A DNA stretch of 64,000 nt from Bimuria novae-zelandiae CBS 107.79 (lineage: Eukaryota > Ascomycota > Dothideomycetes > Pleosporales > Didymosphaeriaceae). The position numbers and the translations under genes are program-made. Location: assembly GCA_010015655.1 (NCBI GenBank), contig ML976767.1, forward strand, positions 54,424-118,423, written 5' to 3'. Below the pieces are notes generated by a model. The model made no database searches. It was given only the letters and a program-made list of their open reading frames with translations, and was not told the DNA's origin. Of this stretch, positions 11,427 to 21,234 are shown piece after piece (position 1 is the stretch's first letter; each line of letters begins with the position of its first letter).

Positions 11427-11878
11427 TGTTACGACCACGAACCCTATAAGGATAAAGAAGCTAGATAATTACGCTAAAAAAGTAACTATTAATAAAGTAG
11501 TAAAGTTAACGGGACCTAACAGGGCGCGGGGTAGCTTAGTTAGTAGTTACGTGACGAAGTCCCGCATAAAGGGAAGTCCCATGGGACTACCGTAGTCCCT
11601 AGGACTATAGGGCCTTGGCGGGACTACGAAGAAGGAATAGGCTAGTATATAGTGTGGCGACTTTCCTATTATTGTTTCCTTCCTTATAGTTAACTTATAT
11701 ATCTTCTGTGCGAGTACGTTCTCCTATATAGACTAATAGTTATCTTATTTATTATAAGATTAGATTATCTAGCCGCGCTAAGTGTCGCATTAACTTGTAC
11801 TACTAAATAATCCGTGAAGCACCACGATACCTTACCGCCCTAACCCGGATCGGAACAAGGTGTGAGAGCCTCATAACA
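11427..11878 (+). repeat. Gypsy 3' LTR
   Basis: 452 bp, TGTTACG...CATAACA, preceded by a polypurine tract at 11413-11426 and followed by the CGCTT target duplication. Confidence 0.95.
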
Positions 11879-11883
11879 CGCTT

Positions 11884-12280
11884 AAAGAATTATTAGATAA
11901 ACTTATAAAGCTTAATATAGTAAAGTAATATAAAATAAACGCTATACTAGTAGATACTACTATCTTTAACTAAATTAAGGGTGGAGAAGCTAAAGAGCTT
12001 ATTTTTATTAAATACTAAGCGCTATATATCTTGAAACAGGCGCTTTGTTTGGAATTATAAATTACGTTTATAAAGTTATAAAGCTTACTAATAGCACTAT
12101 AATTATAAAATAAAATATATTACTTTTTAAGTAATAACTACGCTAATCTTGCTTTAAATTTACTAACGCTATTACTGTATATAAAAGCTTTTATAATAAG
12201 ATTAATTATGTACCATATATAACTTATTTAGTACTAAGTATTAATATAGAGGCCTTTACGCATAATGGCGTTAAGCTTAT
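11884..12280. repeat. AT-rich host repeat interrupted by the Gypsy and small LTR insertions
   Basis: Heavily RIP-mutated sequence lying between the Gypsy target duplication and the small LTR element (copy A). It seems to continue at 15988 once the insertions are removed. Reading the plus strand while ignoring TAA/TAG gives a hydrophobic frame I do not recognise. Confidence 0.45.
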
Positions 12281-12457
12281 TATTGCAAAAGGGCACCTTG
12301 CTAGAGCTTTCTGCACTAGCTAGGATTAATCTAAGCAGCTAAGTAGCTAAGCATGTAATCCTTTAAACCCCTAAATAGCTTAGCGTCTTAGTAGAGCTTC
12401 CTCTCCTTAATAAACTTTATTTATAAGCTTCTTAATTAAAGTTATCTATGCGTAATA
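12281..12457 (+). repeat. Left LTR of small element copy A
   Basis: 177 bp, matching 15806-15982 with transition differences. Target duplication CTTAT immediately to the left. Confidence 0.8.
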
Positions 12458-12520
12458 GTTATAAGCCTAGTACTTTTATAACACTTTATAATACTTACTT
12501 TACACTAATTAATAATTATA

Positions 12521-12584
12521 ACGTACTTCACAAGCGAGTGTCCGATACAAGCGAGTGTCCGAAAACGCCAAGACCCCACCAAAA
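12521..12584 (+). repeat. Fot1 left TIR (64 bp)
   Basis: Perfect reverse complement of 14328-14391. Two direct copies of ACAAGCGAGTGTCCGA lie within it. CpA sites remain intact, unlike in the interior. Confidence 0.95.
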
Positions 12585-12639
12585 TCTATACTCTACACAA
12601 TAGTACAGAACGCGCATATATATTTATAAGGAATTATAG

Positions 12640-14301
12640 TAGGCTAATCTACTTAGAATCTACTTCTACTTCTTCTTTACACGTGCGCGAATTATGCCTA
12701 GCTTTACCCTAGCGTCTATAGCGCCGTTAAATAAATTTGCCTCTATTAGCGCGCACTATCTTCTTTACCTTTTTCTTATTACTACGCGCCTTAAAGTCCT
12801 TTAGAGTAGCTAGCCGCTAGCCCTCTTTAGCTGTAAGAACTCTTTCCTGCTATAGTCGCTTTCTTTTATATAATTTCTATCGTGTGGCAGCCTTATTAGT
12901 AGCTTATAGCTTAGTAATCTACTTTTACGCTAACACTAGCTTATGCGCTACTATTACTGCGCCTTTTACTACCTTTTTAAAGGCCTTAATTATGCTTGTT
13001 AGGGAACTATCTAGGTGCCTCTAAATCCTCTCCTTTACCAGCGTTAATTATACCCTAAATTCTAGGGTGTTGCTAGGCGTCTGCGACTGCCATGTACTAT
13101 CGTGTATAGTATAAGGCGAAGGCGTACGCAGACGAACGTTAAGCTTTAATATTACTACTTCTAGGTTAAGGGGAATAAGGCTAGCGCCTTAAAAGCCTCC
13201 CTTAATATTACTTTAAGTAATTATAGCCTTAAAAGTAGTAATAAAGTAAGGTAGGAACTTAATTTTAGTAATATGCGTAATGTGGTTGCGCATTAGATCC
13301 TTGGCTTGGCGCCCATACGCCTTCTTTAGCGGCGAGAAACACCCCACATCTAGTGGCTGCAGGAGGTGCGACGAATATAGAGGCATACAGAGAGTAATAA
13401 TCTTGTTATCTTTACAGTATTGCTAGAATTTAAGCAAGTTATAGCTCTCGTGGCCGTTAATAACAAGTAGCTAATAGCTACTAATAGTACGCCCTTTTAT
13501 ATGCGCGTTAAAGTGCTTTAGCCACTATAGACTAAGCTTATTTATTGTCTAGCCGTTCTCAGAGACTGCAATAACCTAATTATGAGGTAGATCCTTCTCT
13601 TTATACCAGATAGAGAGGTGGTGCTTGCCCTGGAAGATAAGGAAGGGTGGAATCGCCTAGCCCATCGCATTAACGCCTTAGATAGCTAAAGTCCACTACT
13701 AGTTACCTTGCTATACGCTCTTTAGCCTGCCTTATTACTTAAAGCCTATAATAACTGCTTTTGTTAATATCATGCCTATCATAAAGCCAGTCTCGTCGAA
13801 ATTGTAGGTATCCTCGTCTAGGATACCATACTTGGCTTTGGTATTCTCTACAAGCCGGAACCAGCCTTGTATAACCTTAGGATCCTTATAGAGAGCTCTC
13901 TTATAGTCGTACTTTCGATTAAACTTGACTTAGAACTCTAGCTAGCGCTTTACAAAGTTTGTAGCCTAGTGCTAGCTAACAGGCTTGCGGCGCCGCTTAG
14001 CTAACAAAGAATTAGCTATATTTTTAATAGTAGCAAGCCGGGGAGGGAATCCTCGCGCGTCTAGGTTAAGTATATAGTAAACAATTACCTACTCCTCTAT
14101 CGCTAGAAGATTCATGGAGTTGGGCGTACAATTAGGTCGAAAGGTTACTCTAGCGCGTCTTCGCCTTATTGCTCTTTTTAAAGCGCTGTAGATTGCTATA
14201 GCACGCGGAATTAAAAGTATCGCGTTTTATTTAATAGCCTAAAGCGCAAGCTGTAATTAAGCTTCTTTTAACTTTAGTAGCTAATTAGGTGGTTAAGACA
14301 T
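12640..14301 (-). pseudogene. Fot1-type DDE transposase, RIP-degraded
   Basis: On the minus strand an ATG at 14301 opens a frame, read through stops, that contains CENP-B-like helix-turn-helix sequence (DARGFPPRLATIKNIAN, near 14070). It continues with the catalytic core YNFDETGFMIG (first Asp, near 13800), AIPPFLIFQGKHH, VINGHESYN (near 13480, second Asp changed to Asn) and SSHLLQPLDVGCFSPLKKAYG (third Asp, near 13350). Many TAG/TAA replace CAG/CAA. The first lesion is a TAA at the third codon. Size and motif order match about 550-residue fungal pogo transposases. It is not functional. Confidence 0.88.
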
Positions 14302-14327
14302 CGCGTTATAATATAGGTGATAATACG

Positions 14328-14391
14328 TTTTGGTGGGGTCTTGGCGTTTTCGGACACTCGCTTGTATCGGACACTCGCTTGTGAAGTACGT
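14328..14391 (-). repeat. Fot1 right TIR (64 bp)
   Basis: Perfect reverse complement of 12521-12584, followed by the TA target duplication. Confidence 0.95.
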
Positions 14392-14837
14392 TAGTAGTAA
14401 ACTATTTTTTACTTTTTATTATTATTACGCTTATATCCTACTACTTTACTTCTTACGATAAAGCCTAACTATATAATAATTTTTATAAAACTTTTAGTAA
14501 GTAACTAACTTATAAATTATAACTTATTCCTACCTTAGTACGCGTAGCATAAGTACCACGTAAATACTTAAAGAATATAAAGTTATATTAATCCTAAAAC
14601 TTTTAAGTAGATAAATATATATAACTAGGCTCTAAAGTTACTAGACCTAAATACTAGGGGTAAGTTTTACACATAATAGCTTAAGCGCTATAGGCTAGAG
14701 TCTACTATTTATACTTAGCTTATAATAAAGCTTTAGGCACTTTAAAACTAGGTTTATACTATAATTAATTTATAAAGGCTAGAGCTTATAATACTATAAT
14801 TAGGTAATTAGTAAACGCTATAGGCGCTAATAAGAGA

Positions 14838-15370
14838 ACTTAAGAATAATCTCCATCTAAGCGATAATAACTAGAAGGAGCAGGTACGACATACATATAA
14901 AGAGGTTACACTACGCCCACAAAGTAGCAGAATAACAGACATAACTAAATAGCTATCTGAATAGAATCGCGTATACGCTAACGCCGTGCTTCTAGATCTC
15001 CTAAAGATAAAGGGTATATTACTAATAAAGGATTTCTTACGCTTAGCACTATAATATAACTATAAGTAGGCTTAAAGAGAGCTTAATAACTTATTGCGAC
15101 TAGGCGCAGTAGTAACTCTGTCTCTAGAGGGATATGCTCGATGGCTCACGCAGCTCGGCCAAATAATAAAGCACGCAGGCATGTACGCTACGCTTAGAGG
15201 GTGCACTCCTAATGCAAACTATAAGTGCCTATATAGAGTAAATAGCTAGCATTAATAGAAGCCTATAGAGTGCAACTGCCTATAGTATACGCTCTAGGAA
15301 GAAGTATTTTATAAGCTTTATAATAAACCTATAAGTAAAACGTTTAGTAAAATTAAGAGCTAAATTTAAA
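14838..15370 (+). pseudogene. Unidentified reading frame inside small LTR element (copy A)
   Basis: Ignoring RIP-type stops, the plus strand reads as a plausible protein of about 170 residues containing VLLDLLKIKGI, EGYARWLTQLGQIIKHAGMY and GCTPNANYKCLYRVNS, ending in a Cys-containing stretch. The same frame recurs in copy B (about 19170-19690), so it is part of the element. It has no RT, protease or integrase motif and I do not recognise it. It could be a gag-like remnant or a captured host gene. Confidence 0.35.
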
Positions 15371-15805
15371 AAAAAAATTAGTAAAAAGTGTTATTAGCTA
15401 AGCTTAAGTAAAAGGGATAAGTAGAAAATCTTTTAAAATTTTTAAAAAATATTAAAATATAAATTATAGTAAGCTTATAGTTAAATAAGCCTTTACTAGC
15501 TAAGTACTATAATCCTATAGCTACCTATTTTTTTATTTATATACGTAGATACTCGCGCGGGTCACGTTGCAAGTAAATAGCTACCCTTAAACGTTTATTA
15601 AAGCTTTATAGTAGTAGTACGCTACTTCTTATTTCTCTACTTTTCTTTATAAAACTCTATGTAAACTAGCTACTTAGACTAATTACTTAATAAGCTAGAA
15701 ATCTAAGCTAGACGCTTTTTAAGCTCTACGCGTAAGTTTACTACTATTTTTATACTTTAAATTACTATTTAGCTTATTTTACTACGCTCTATAAGCTAAG
15801 GGGTA

Positions 15806-15982
15806 TATTATAAAAAGGTACCTTACTAAAGCTTTTTACACTAGCTAGGGTTAATTTAAGTAACTAAATAGCTAAGCACGCGATTCCTTAAACTCCTAAA
15901 TAGCTTAGTGTCTTAGTAAAGCTTCCTCTCCTTAATAGACTTTGTTTACGAGCTCCCTAATCGAAGTTGACTGTGCGTAATA
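15806..15982 (+). repeat. Right LTR of small element copy A
   Basis: 177 bp ending GACTGTGCGTAATA, followed by the target duplication CTTAT. Confidence 0.8.
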
Positions 15983-15987
15983 CTTAT

Positions 15988-17330
15988 TAATAAATATTAT
16001 GCTATTATTTACAGCGTTATCCCCTATAAAGTAATAAAGTTTCTAGGTAAAATTATACTAATAAATAATATTAAGGATATTCTAAGCTTATATAGCGCCT
16101 ATATAATTATAAAATAAAGCTTAAAAAGCCATAAGTAGGTTGCGTTATTAATATTTAGTATCTAAAAGACGCGTCAATAAGGCTTAGATCTCTATTAGTT
16201 CTTTTAAATCTGCTTATTTTTAGGATCTTAGTATAGCGCTAGTACTACTTACTAATAAAGTAAGTAATAACTTTTAAAAGTCTATATTATTTAGCGAGCT
16301 CTATCTATTATATCTTATACTTATTTTACTTGCTAAAGTGCTTAAAATACTCTAGATCTCTTACTTTCTATCTTTAAGACGCATTATTATGTATTTTAAA
16401 AAAGTAGTAAGGCTTATAGGTAAGGCGCGAAGTAGTAAGATTTAGTTTTAAATTACTAAGCTTCGTATTAATAAACATACTAGTATATTAAAGCTTAAAT
16501 TATTAATTACTATCTAATTTACGTACGATAACTATAACTCTTTCTCCTACTCGTAAATATCGAAAGGTTACTACTATTTTTAGTAATAATAGTAGTAGTA
16601 TATTACTATAAAGTGCTCGCTTATAGAGCTTTGGGTAAATATAATAAGCTAATATTTAAATTAATATTATAAGTCTTTTATAGATGCTTTTTAATATAAA
16701 AGATTCTATTAACTATCTAATAGTAAGGATTTCTTTACTTATATAGCACTTCTTATAGAGAAATAGCGTTAAAATTGCCTTATTATTATTAATAATAAAA
16801 TTAAGCTCCGCACTATACGTCTAGATAAATATAATTTTATATTTACTTAGTATTTACGCCTTACCCTTAACTTTATACTTAACTTATAAGGCCTTTAAGA
16901 GCTTCTTACTATACTAAAGACAAGTGTAATTAATATTAAAATAAGAATTTAAGGCCTATAGCTTGCTAGGGTAGATATAAGACGCTATAAAAATTTTAAC
17001 TTTAAAAGGCGCTTTAAATACTAATAATAAGTTATTTAGGGACTTAAAGCTCTTTACTAATATAGTAGTAACTACCCTTATTTTAGACGTGGCATAGTAA
17101 TACGGCTATAAGGATACGGAGGATAATACCTATAAACAGGCAGACTATAAGCTTTTAGTTATTATAAAATAATTTATAATAATTAATTTCCTGTTAATAA
17201 TTATATATAAGTAAAAGTATAAGGTTAATAAGACTCTATAAAAAATTCTACTCTACTAGCGTTATATAAGCTCTTAGTAATAAGCTATTATTACGCTAGA
17301 AGTTAATTAGGAGCATAGGTAAAGTCTACT
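15988..17330. repeat. AT-rich, RIP-mutated repeat, coding origin unknown
   Basis: About 1.3 kb of very AT-rich sequence full of TAG/TAA/TTA words, apparently the continuation of 11884-12280. Long stop-interrupted hydrophobic frames exist on the plus strand, but no domain is recognisable. No intact gene is seen. Confidence 0.45.
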
Positions 17331-17336
17331 AATAGC

Positions 17337-17909
17337 ATGCTAATTACTACCCGAAATCTCTCTAACGTAATACCATACACCTGTAAGTACGGTTTCGAAA
17401 ATTGGTACGGACGGTGCCCTGTACGGGTCGAGGTGCCCGTACGTCCCTACGGCTCAATTCACCCTACGGGTCGTACTGTACGTGGCGTAGTACTGTACGT
17501 TGAAAGCGCTGCCTTCTCTCATGACTCAGCCCAGCTGGCGTCGGCCTCGTGGGACAAGACGGTCAAGATCTGGGACGCACACAGCGGCGAGTGCCTGTCG
17601 ACGCTCGAGGTTGGCAGGGTGCTTCACGACATATCGTTTGACGCCACTGGGTCGTCTCTTAACACTACAGGTGGGACTATTAGTATCAGCGCGACTCAAC
17701 TAGCTCCTACACCAGCTACAACAGATCCTCAGACTCTAGAATACAAAGGCCTGGCGTTAAGTTCAGATACGATATGGATAACACGTGATTCTGAGAACCT
17801 AATATGGCTACCGTTAGAGTATCGGCCAACAGGTTCAGCAGTGTTAGGGAAGATGATTGGCATTGGTACTGGGACTGGAAGAGTCTGGATATTTAATATA
17901 ATTCCATAG
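17337..17909 (+). pseudogene. Orphan C-terminal WD40 fragment of a NACHT-WD40 (NLR-like) gene
   Basis: From about 17491 the frame reads as the last WD40 blade and C-terminal tail typical of fungal HET-E/NACHT-WD40 proteins: AAFSHDSAQLASASWDKTVKIWD (here split for length: AAFSHDSAQLA, then KTVKIWDAHSGECL), VGRVLHDISFD and the closing GKMIGIGTGTGRVWIF. The upstream residues (17337-17490) do not look like WD40 and lie in a palindrome-rich stretch. There is no NACHT domain or further repeats, so this is a 3' fragment of a roughly 1,000-residue protein. Such genes act in non-self recognition and are often fragmented near transposons. Composition is less AT-rich than its surroundings, suggesting later arrival or protection from RIP. 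Confidence 0.75.
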
Positions 17910-18502
17910 AAGCAGCAGTGAATTAAAGTAAATAAATAGCCTGCTAATTTGCCACCACAAAGCTTCAAGTAGACCCTAGATCGAGTGGTAGTGAGATGAC
18001 TACTCGAGGATTCGCCGCCTCGGCCTCGTTAAACTGACGAGCTCCTCCTACGACGCTAGTAGGGAGGATGGCCGACCCGCTCAGGCCAGGAGTTTGTGAA
18101 TGTTTCAAAATGTATAGAGAACAGATACAATGGTAGGCGGAGGTACATGTGGCGCAGCTTGTGATTTCGCCACTCTTCAAGCCTTAGGTAACCCCCACCC
18201 CCTGCAAAGCGCTATTACCTATTTAGTAAAGCGCCTTTCTCAGGACCTTGCCTTCGCTACTCTGCTGACGTATGTAAATTACACATGCTTTGCTGCGTTC
18301 AGCTTATTCAGATTTTATATACTAGCCAAATTCGGATGTCGCTTCGGCTGAGAGTACCGACTAGGGTAGCAATCTTGCATGAATCCGCGTGCATTAGAAG
18401 CTGCAGGACTCCTAATAGCTTCCTGCTATTGCAATAGTATTCTAACGCTTAAGTTCTGTAACTTATATAGTCTAAACTAGGTAGAGTTTATAATAAGTCT
18501 TA
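17910..18502. other. Spacer between the WD40 fragment and LTR element copy B; no gene seen
   Basis: Mixed-composition sequence with GC-richer parts at 17960-18350. Short frames exist on both strands, but none shows a domain, a signal sequence or splice support. Confidence 0.4.
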
Positions 18503-18665
18503 TGTTACAAAAGGCCTACTAGCTCTTTGCTAGAGCTTACTACGCTAGCTAGTTAAGCTAAGTAGCTAAGTAGCCAAGCACGCGATCCCTTAAATTTATA
18601 AATAATTAAGCATTTTAGTAAAACTTTATTTATAAGCTCCTGAGCTATTATAACTATGCGTTATA
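18503..18665 (+). repeat. Left LTR of small element copy B
   Basis: 163 bp, TGTTACAAAAGG...GCGTTATA. It differs from the right LTR by transitions and short indels. Confidence 0.8.
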
Positions 18666-19169
18666 GTTATAAGTTTAGTACTTTTATAATACTCTATAAT
18701 ATACTTACTCTATACTAGTTAATAATTATAGTAATAAATTATTTTTTATTCTTTATTATCCTTACGCTCACGTCTTAACGCTTATATTTTATAATAAAGC
18801 TAAACTATATAATAACTACTATAAAGCTCTTAATAAGTAACTAATTTATAAATTATAACTTATTCCTACCTTAGTACGTAGCTTAAGTACCACGTAAAAA
18901 CTTAAAAGATATAAATTTATATTAACCTTAATGCTCCTAAGTAGATAAATATATATAATTAGACTCTAAAGCTATTAAACTTAAATACTAAGGGTAAATT
19001 ATATATATATAATAAATTAAGCACTATAAGCTGGAGTCTACTATTTATAATTAGCTTATAATAAAGCTTTAAGTACTTTAAAACTAGGTTTATGCTATAG
19101 TTAATTTATAAAAGCTAAAAATTATAATACTATAATTACACAAGTAGTAGACGCTATAGGCGCTAATTA

Positions 19170-19690
19170 GAGAACTTAAAAATAATCTTTATCTAAGTAA
19201 TAATAATTAGAAGGAGCAGGTATAATATATATATAGAGAAGTTACCCTACGCCTATAGAGTGGCAGAATAATAAATATAACTAAATAGCTATCTGAATAG
19301 AACAGGCGTATACGCTAACACTATGCTCCTAAATTTTTTAAAAATAAAAGGCATGCTACTAATGAGGAATTTCTTACGCTTACTATTATAATATAACTAC
19401 AAATAGGCTTAAAAAGAGCTTAATAATCTATCACGACTAGGTGTAGTAGTAATTTTATTTAAAAAAATATACTTGCTAGCTTCCATAGCTTAGCTAAATA
19501 ACTAAGTATATAGGTATATACGCTACGCTTAAAGGGCGTACTCTTAATATAAGTTATAAGTACCTATATAGAGTAAATAGCAAGTATTAATAGAAGCTTA
19601 TAAAGTATAACTACCTTTAGTACGCGCTTTAGGGAGCAGCTTCTTATAAGCTTTATAATAAGTCTATAAGTAAGGAAATTAGTAAAATTA
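19170..19690 (+). pseudogene. Unidentified reading frame inside small LTR element (copy B)
   Basis: Collinear with 14838-15370 and more heavily RIP-mutated. Shared landmarks are the AGAAGGAGCAGGTA start region and the TACGCTACGCTTA block. No function can be assigned. Confidence 0.3.
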
Positions 19691-19881
19691 AAAGCTAAAT
19701 TTAAAAGGATTAGTAAAAAGTGTTATTAACTAAGCTTAAGTATAAGGGTTAGGTAGTAAACTCTTTTTTAGTTTTTTAAAGGAATATTAAAGTATAGATT
19801 ATAGTAAGCCTATAAGTAAATAAGCCTTTACTAGCTAGGTACTATAATCCTATATCTACTTATTTTCTTTTATATATACGC

Positions 19882-20089
19882 AGGTACTCGCGCGGGTTAC
19901 GTTATAAGTAAATAATTACTCTTAAATATTTATTAAAGCATTATAGTAAAAGTACGCTACACTTATTTTTTTACTTTTCTTTATAGGTACTCGCGCGGGT
20001 CACGTTGCAAGTAAATAGTTACCCTTAAATATTTATTAAAGCGCTATAGTAAAAGTACACTACTTCTATTTTTCTACTTTTCTTTATAG
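19882..20089 (+). repeat. 104-bp tandem duplication in copy B
   Basis: Two adjacent units each start GGTACTCGCGCGGGT and end CTTTTCTTTAT. Copy A has a single unit (about 15547-15650). The second unit is less RIP-mutated than the first. Confidence 0.7.
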
Positions 20090-20143
20090 AACTTTATGTA
20101 AACTAGCTGCTTAGACTAATTACCTAATAAGCTAGAGATCTAA

Positions 20144-20365
20144 TGTTGCAGTAAATGCAGTGAAGCAAAAGATCATGTAGAGTAGCTTAATTAAGATAAA
20201 AAGTGGATTGTTGTGTCTATTCTGTTGTTGTGTTCCTGCTGCGCTCTCCACGGGCCAGCAGTAGGGTCTATTTACATGACGTATCTATGATCCTGTTAAG
20301 GTAAGAGGTGCTTAATAAGATGAGGAAGCAGCACCAGTGATCCGCGTCTCCTCATAACCGTCATA
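20144..20365 (+). mobile_element. 222-bp solo-LTR-like insertion in copy B
   Basis: The insertion starts TGTTGCAGTAAATG and ends CCGTCATA. It is flanked by TCTAA (20139-20143) and TTTAA (20366-20370), a 5-bp duplication with one transition. Copy A keeps the empty site (TCTAA at 15702-15706). Its composition is near 45% G+C with intact CpA sites, unlike the host element, so it is probably younger than the RIP that hit the host. The TGTTG start suggests a Copia or Gypsy solo LTR. Confidence 0.65.
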
Positions 20366-20467
20366 TTTAAGCTAGACGTTTTTTAAGCTTTACGCGCAAG
20401 TTTACTACCTTTTATATTTTAAATTACTATTTAGCGTATCTTGCTACGCTCTATAAGTTAAGAGGTA

Positions 20468-20656
20468 TATTATAAAAGGCTTACTAGCTTTTTACTAAAG
20501 CTTACTACGCTAGCTAGTTAAACTAAGTAGCTAAATAGCTAAGTAGCTAAGCACGCGATCCCCTAAACCTATAAATAGCTAGGTGTCTTAGTAGAACTCC
20601 CTCTCCTTAATAGACTTTGTTTACGAGCTCCCTGATCGTTGTGACTGTGCGCCACA
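20468..20656 (+). repeat. Right LTR of small element copy B
   Basis: 189 bp, TATTATAAAAGG...GCGCCACA, preceded by a purine-rich tract (AAGTTAAGAGG). An extra GTAGCTAA-type repeat explains the length difference from the left LTR. Confidence 0.8.
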
Positions 20657-21234
20657 TCTTATAATAAGGGCTTCTTGTTTATAGCATAAAACGAGTCTTT
20701 TTATACGATGGGCAAGAACGCTGTAAGGTATGCGTAATTTGTAGATAAAATAACTTTAAAGTGTGTAGAAATACCTAGATAATAAAACATAAGAGACTAG
20801 GGCAGTATTAAGACGTGTGGACGGAGATTGAAGTGCTTGAAGATAAGTACCTCACTTATTTCTCGACAAACATTGTTTTTCTACCAACAGTGGGTGACGT
20901 TACGTCTGTAGCACCACTTAATATCAAAGGTTCCAAAAACCGCCTGCAAGACTTCACCCAGGCATCGCGTTAATACCAATTCCACTAATTTCCCAATAAA
21001 CACGTGTAAGATAGTATTAGATAGTTCTATTTCGTATTATATTATATATTCTGATACCACGGTACGAGTAATTAGCATCTCTTCTAAACTTCAGAAACAC
21101 ATGCGCAAGGCAATGGAGTAGGGATAAGATAATTTAACAAGAAGTTAGTGTTCAGTATTAAGGGGAGTAATTAGCAGCAGCCCTTATCATTTAAAAAACC
21201 TTCAAGAGTTATCTTCCAAGCTCTGCCGTACAAC
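20657..21234. other. Degraded sequence at the edge of the AT-rich compartment; no gene seen
   Basis: 20700-20970 has GC-richer stop-interrupted frames, including a short block (RYACVICR-like) that resembles plus-strand sequence near 59180 (EQYKVCVICL). I could not identify a family. Confidence 0.35.

Larger units (their letters stand above)
4791..11878 (+). mobile_element. Full-length Ty3/Gypsy chromovirus-type LTR retrotransposon, RIP-inactivated
   Basis: Two 452-bp direct LTRs (4791-5242 and 11427-11878) begin TGTTACGACC and end ATAACA. They are flanked by a perfect 5-bp duplication CGCTT (4786-4790 and 11879-11883), so this is one intact 7,088-bp insertion. A purine tract (AAAGAGGGGGATAG, 11413-11426) precedes the 3' LTR. 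The internal domains run gag with CCHC knuckle, protease, reverse transcriptase, RNase H, integrase, C-terminal chromodomain, which is the chromovirus order. Every domain carries TAG/TAA stops replacing CAG/CAA/TGG. Differences between the LTRs that I compared are all transitions, so they reflect RIP rather than age. It cannot transpose on its own. Confidence 0.95.
12521..14391 (-). mobile_element. Fot1/pogo-type DNA transposon inside small LTR element copy A
   Basis: A 1,871-bp element with perfect 64-bp TIRs (12521-12584 and 14328-14391), flanked by the TA duplication expected for Tc1/mariner-pogo (12519-12520 and 14392-14393). Each TIR begins ACGTACTTCAC and contains the 16-bp word ACAAGCGAGTGTCCGA twice, perhaps a double transposase-binding site. 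The interior encodes a RIP-broken transposase on the minus strand. The uninterrupted target is preserved in copy B at 18720-18745, where AATAATTATAGTA continues without the element. Confidence 0.95.
12281..15982 (+). mobile_element. Small non-autonomous LTR element, copy A (carries a Fot1 insertion)
   Basis: Two 177-bp direct repeats (12281-12457 and 15806-15982) begin TATTRYAAAA (TGTTACAAAA in copy B) and end GCGTAATA. They are flanked by a 5-bp duplication CTTAT (12276-12280 and 15983-15987). A short purine-rich tract (TAAGCTAAGGGG) lies before the right repeat. Removing the Fot1 insertion leaves about 1.83 kb, too small for gag-pol, and no RT or integrase motif is visible. The interior holds an unidentified frame (about 14838-15370). 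A second copy lies at 18503-20656. RIP mutations are dense. Confidence 0.8.
18503..20656 (+). mobile_element. Small non-autonomous LTR element, copy B
   Basis: The left LTR 18503-18665 begins TGTTACAAAAGG and the right LTR 20468-20656 ends GACTGTGCGCCACA. They are flanked by a perfect 5-bp duplication TCTTA (18498-18502 and 20657-20661). The interior is collinear with copy A, but it lacks the Fot1 insertion and has gained a 104-bp tandem duplication (19882-20089) and a 222-bp insertion (20144-20365). The left LTR end GCGTTATA is the RIP version of GCGCCACA in the right LTR, which shows the mutation direction. No pol domain is seen. Confidence 0.82.
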
